Of a DNA stretch of 5,678 nucleotides, positions 5,677 through 5,678 are shown piece after piece (positions within the stretch are counted from its first letter, which is position 1; each line of letters opens with the position of its first letter). Location of the stretch: positions 1-5,678 of the forward strand of contig CAZZIZ010000210.1 in the NCBI GenBank assembly GCA_964654535.1. Direction: 5' to 3'. The position numbers and the translations under genes are program-made. This DNA is from CAZZIZ01 sp964654535 (lineage in GTDB: Bacteria > Bacteroidota > Bacteroidia > Chitinophagales > UBA2359). A model generated the notes under the pieces. The model ran no database searches. It saw only the letters and a program-made list of their open reading frames with translations, and was not told the DNA's origin.

Positions 5677-5678
5677 TA

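Larger units (their letters stand above)
5490..5678. repeat. structured intergenic repeat element, truncated by the window edge
   Basis: This noncoding stretch upstream of the lipoprotein gene contains no convincing ORF and is built from self-complementary blocks. The first block (5495-5544) is about 68% GC by count, far above its surroundings. It contains GGGCGTGCCC (5495-5504) and a hairpin pairing CCCTT (5503-5507) with AAGGG (5519-5523), followed by GGC/GCC around a TTTCG loop (5527-5537). Further right come an 11-bp imperfect stem-loop (5564-5593), the palindrome GGAGCTCC (5613-5620) and a perfect 15-bp inverted repeat (5631-5676). From memory, not from a search, GGGCGTGCCC, GGGTCGGGCT and ATCCCTCACGC resemble pieces of short interspersed repeats found between genes in many Bacteroidota genomes. 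Alternatives are a structured noncoding RNA or a non-autonomous mobile element. The right boundary is not visible. Confidence 0.6.

Noticed and set aside
5490..5678. tRNA gene, CRISPR array or transposase remnant in the structured right end
   Set aside because: No cloverleaf with a TTCGANNC arm, no regularly spaced direct repeats and no transposase-like translation could be found.

Overview
This window looks like a chromosomal segment from a member of the Bacteroidota, most likely a flavobacterium-like or related marine or environmental lineage. The evidence is a YebC protein with the N-terminus MGRAFEFRKARKMKRW, which I associate with Bacteroidota and which differs from the MAGHSKW type of Proteobacteria and Firmicutes. 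Further support comes from a small LEA-type lipoprotein, moderate-to-low GC, scarce Shine-Dalgarno sequences, and a TAnnTTTG-like -7 box. The genus cannot be fixed from the sequence alone.

Layout. Bases 1-741 (+) hold a complete yebC whose start codon is the first base of the window. Everything else coding is on the minus strand. Read in transcription order from the right, it is: an LEA type 2 lipoprotein (5462-5001), an SDR oxidoreductase (4911-4114), a two-domain VOC/glyoxalase-fold protein (4106-3036), a bile acid:sodium symporter (BASS) family transporter (2938-2078, probably starting further upstream), and a membrane-associated PlsC-type acyltransferase (2078-738). SDR and VOC are 7 nt apart and BASS and acyltransferase share a TAATG junction, so SDR-VOC-BASS-acyltransferase is probably one operon. 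The lipoprotein may be its first gene or a separate unit, separated by an 89-nt gap. yebC and the acyltransferase converge and their stop codons overlap in the tetranucleotide CTAA, leaving no room for an intergenic terminator.

The right end (about 5490-5678) is noncoding, partly GC-rich and highly structured. It holds a GC-rich hairpin block, an imperfect 11-bp stem-loop and a perfect 15-bp inverted repeat that runs almost to the window edge. I read this as an interspersed repeat element of the kind found between genes in Bacteroidota, cut by the window boundary.

How the genes may work together: the acyltransferase is a lipid-biosynthesis or remodelling enzyme and the transporter is expected to import an organic anion with sodium. 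The SDR and VOC proteins are generic redox/small-molecule enzymes of unknown substrate. Their close packing suggests co-expression, but no defined pathway can be read from the sequence. I do not see a defence system, CRISPR array, transposase or RNA gene. The points most worth a second look are the structured repeat at the right edge and the missing canonical start of the transporter gene.
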